A stretch of DNA of 6,475 nucleotides, taken from positions 1-6,475 of the forward strand of contig JAEEYJ010000112.1 of NCBI GenBank assembly GCA_016291725.1. The letters are read 5' to 3'. Below are positions 5,807 to 6,475 of the stretch, in pieces; position 1 is the stretch's first letter, and each line of letters opens with the position of its first letter. The notes beneath the pieces were generated by a model that was not told where the DNA came from, made no database searches, and worked only from the letters and a program-made list of their open reading frames with translations. Made by a program: the position numbers and the translations under genes. This DNA is from Solobacterium sp. (GTDB lineage: Bacteria > Bacillota_I > Bacilli_A > Erysipelotrichales > Erysipelotrichaceae).

Positions 5807-6475
5807 AGTCTTCCTCCGGTGTCCTGGATCTGTCTGAACTCATCTTCATCGATGGATCGGAAACGGATCAGATCTCCGCTTCTGAGCAGGACCGGTTCGT
5901 CAGCGGAAGGATCATACAGCCGGAGCGGTGTGAGCCCCAGAATATGCCAGCCGCCCGGAGATACGATCGGATAAACACCGGTCTGCGCTCCGCCGATTCC
6001 TACCGCACCGGCAGGTATTTCCGTACGCGGCGTCTTCCTGCGCGGCGTATGGATCCTTTCGTCCAGATTGCCCAGGTAAGGAAATCCCGGCAGGAACCCG
6101 ATCATGTACACCGGGTATTCATTGGCTGTATGGATGCGGATGACCTCATCTTCACTGATGCCGGCATGCTCAGCGACGTGCGCGAGATCTTCCGGGAACG
6201 GCTTCCCGTACAGTACCGGAATCTCTATCCTGCGCTGGATGCCGGATTCTCCTTCCTCCTGCTCACCGCTGAGCATGAGGATCCTGCTTTTCAGCTCTTC
6301 GTATGAAATGATCACCGGATCATAGCAGACGAGTATTGATGCATAGGCAGGAATCCGGTCCAGAATGCCCGGCAGATGCGCCCCGGCTATTCTGCTGTTC
6401 AGCTGGGTTACAGCATGCAGTATATCCGGAGATATACGCTGTTCAAAGCGGATCATCAGACCGGCATCCCCGCAG
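5797..6475 (-). CDS. pxpB: 5-oxoprolinase subunit PxpB (KipI / allophanate hydrolase subunit 1-like), 5'-truncated
   Basis: First visible gene of the pxp operon, cut by the right edge. Counting from the in-window ATG at 6456, 219 residues are seen. Family motifs are intact: LYGKPFPEDL (82-91), AEHAGISEDEVIRIHT (95-110), GFLPGFPYLG (120-129), TPR..IPAGAVGIGGAQTGVYP (142-163) and SPGGWHILG (166-174). Together with PxpC it forms the ATP-dependent part working with PxpA. The true start is probably outside the window: six in-frame codons upstream of ATG 6456 encode Cys-Gly-Asp-Ala-Gly-Leu, and homologues carry a conserved Gly-Asp-x-Ala-Leu segment just before this point, with several residues before that. 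Also, no ribosome binding site precedes 6456. The stop TAG (5799-5797) lies within the start of pxpC. The promoter of the operon must lie beyond 6475. Confidence 0.94.
   Translation of the reverse strand, partial: CGDAGLMIRFEQRISPDILHAVTQLNSRIAGAHLPGILDRIPAYASILVCYDPVIISYEELKSRILMLSGEQEEGESGIQRRIEIPVLYGKPFPEDLAHVAEHAGISEDEVIRIHTANEYPVYMIGFLPGFPYLGNLDERIHTPRRKTPRTEIPAGAVGIGGAQTGVYPIVSPGGWHILGLTPLRLYDPSADEPVLLRSGDLIRFRSIDEDEFRQIQDTGGRLCL

Noticed and set aside
5045..5974. Open frame on the + strand (309 codons) opposite pxpC and pxpB
   Set aside because: It is antisense to two clear PxpC/PxpB genes with intact family motifs; its translation shows no family resemblance and has no convincing ribosome site.
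1..6475. Mobile elements, CRISPR arrays, tRNA or rRNA genes
   Set aside because: I saw no transposase, integrase, direct-repeat array, long terminal inverted repeats, or tRNA/rRNA-like sequence; nearly all bases are in the genes described.

Overview
The window is chromosomal-type DNA from what looks like an anaerobic member of the Bacillota (Firmicutes). The indications are strong AGGAGG-type ribosome binding sites, tightly packed operons with overlapping stops and starts, a DUF4428 zinc-binding protein, a corrinoid-dependent methyltransferase and a 5-oxoprolinase operon. By eye the DNA is moderately G+C-rich, with a strong G/C preference at third codon positions. The genus cannot be named from this window.

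Left part, + strand, 1-2817: an apparent three-gene operon, cut at the left edge. The first gene is the C-terminal part of a methyltransferase of the uroporphyrinogen-decarboxylase superfamily (MtaA/CmuA-like) joined in one frame to a complete corrinoid-binding module. Its stop overlaps the start of a nucleoside hydrolase (ATGA). One base separates that gene's stop from the start of a second, divergent nucleoside hydrolase. The first hydrolase has Cys where family members such as the Crithidia enzyme have the catalytic His; the second keeps the His-Asp pair. A corrinoid methyltransferase joined to two nucleoside (N-riboside) hydrolases suggests breakdown of a methylated nucleoside-like compound, but that is inference.

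Middle, + strand, 2818-4058: a protein with an N-terminal DUF4428 zinc-binding domain and a C-terminal zinc ribbon, behind its own extended -10 promoter candidate. It is followed by a promoter-like pair (TTGCAA/TATAGT) and a long two-tier hairpin (3715-3780). The 3' arm of the hairpin contains the only ribosome binding site of a small unrecognised 83-residue ORF (3781-4032). An intrinsic terminator (4038-4058) follows. This promoter, structured leader, small ORF and terminator form the least explained unit of the window.

Right part, - strand, 6475-4058: a convergent operon pxpB-pxpC-pxpA for the prokaryotic ATP-dependent 5-oxoprolinase, which turns 5-oxoproline (pyroglutamate) into L-glutamate. 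The genes are translationally coupled: pxpB and pxpC overlap by 10 bases, and the pxpC stop lies on the pxpA ribosome binding site. The true start of pxpB is probably beyond the right edge, because conserved residues continue upstream of the first in-window ATG.
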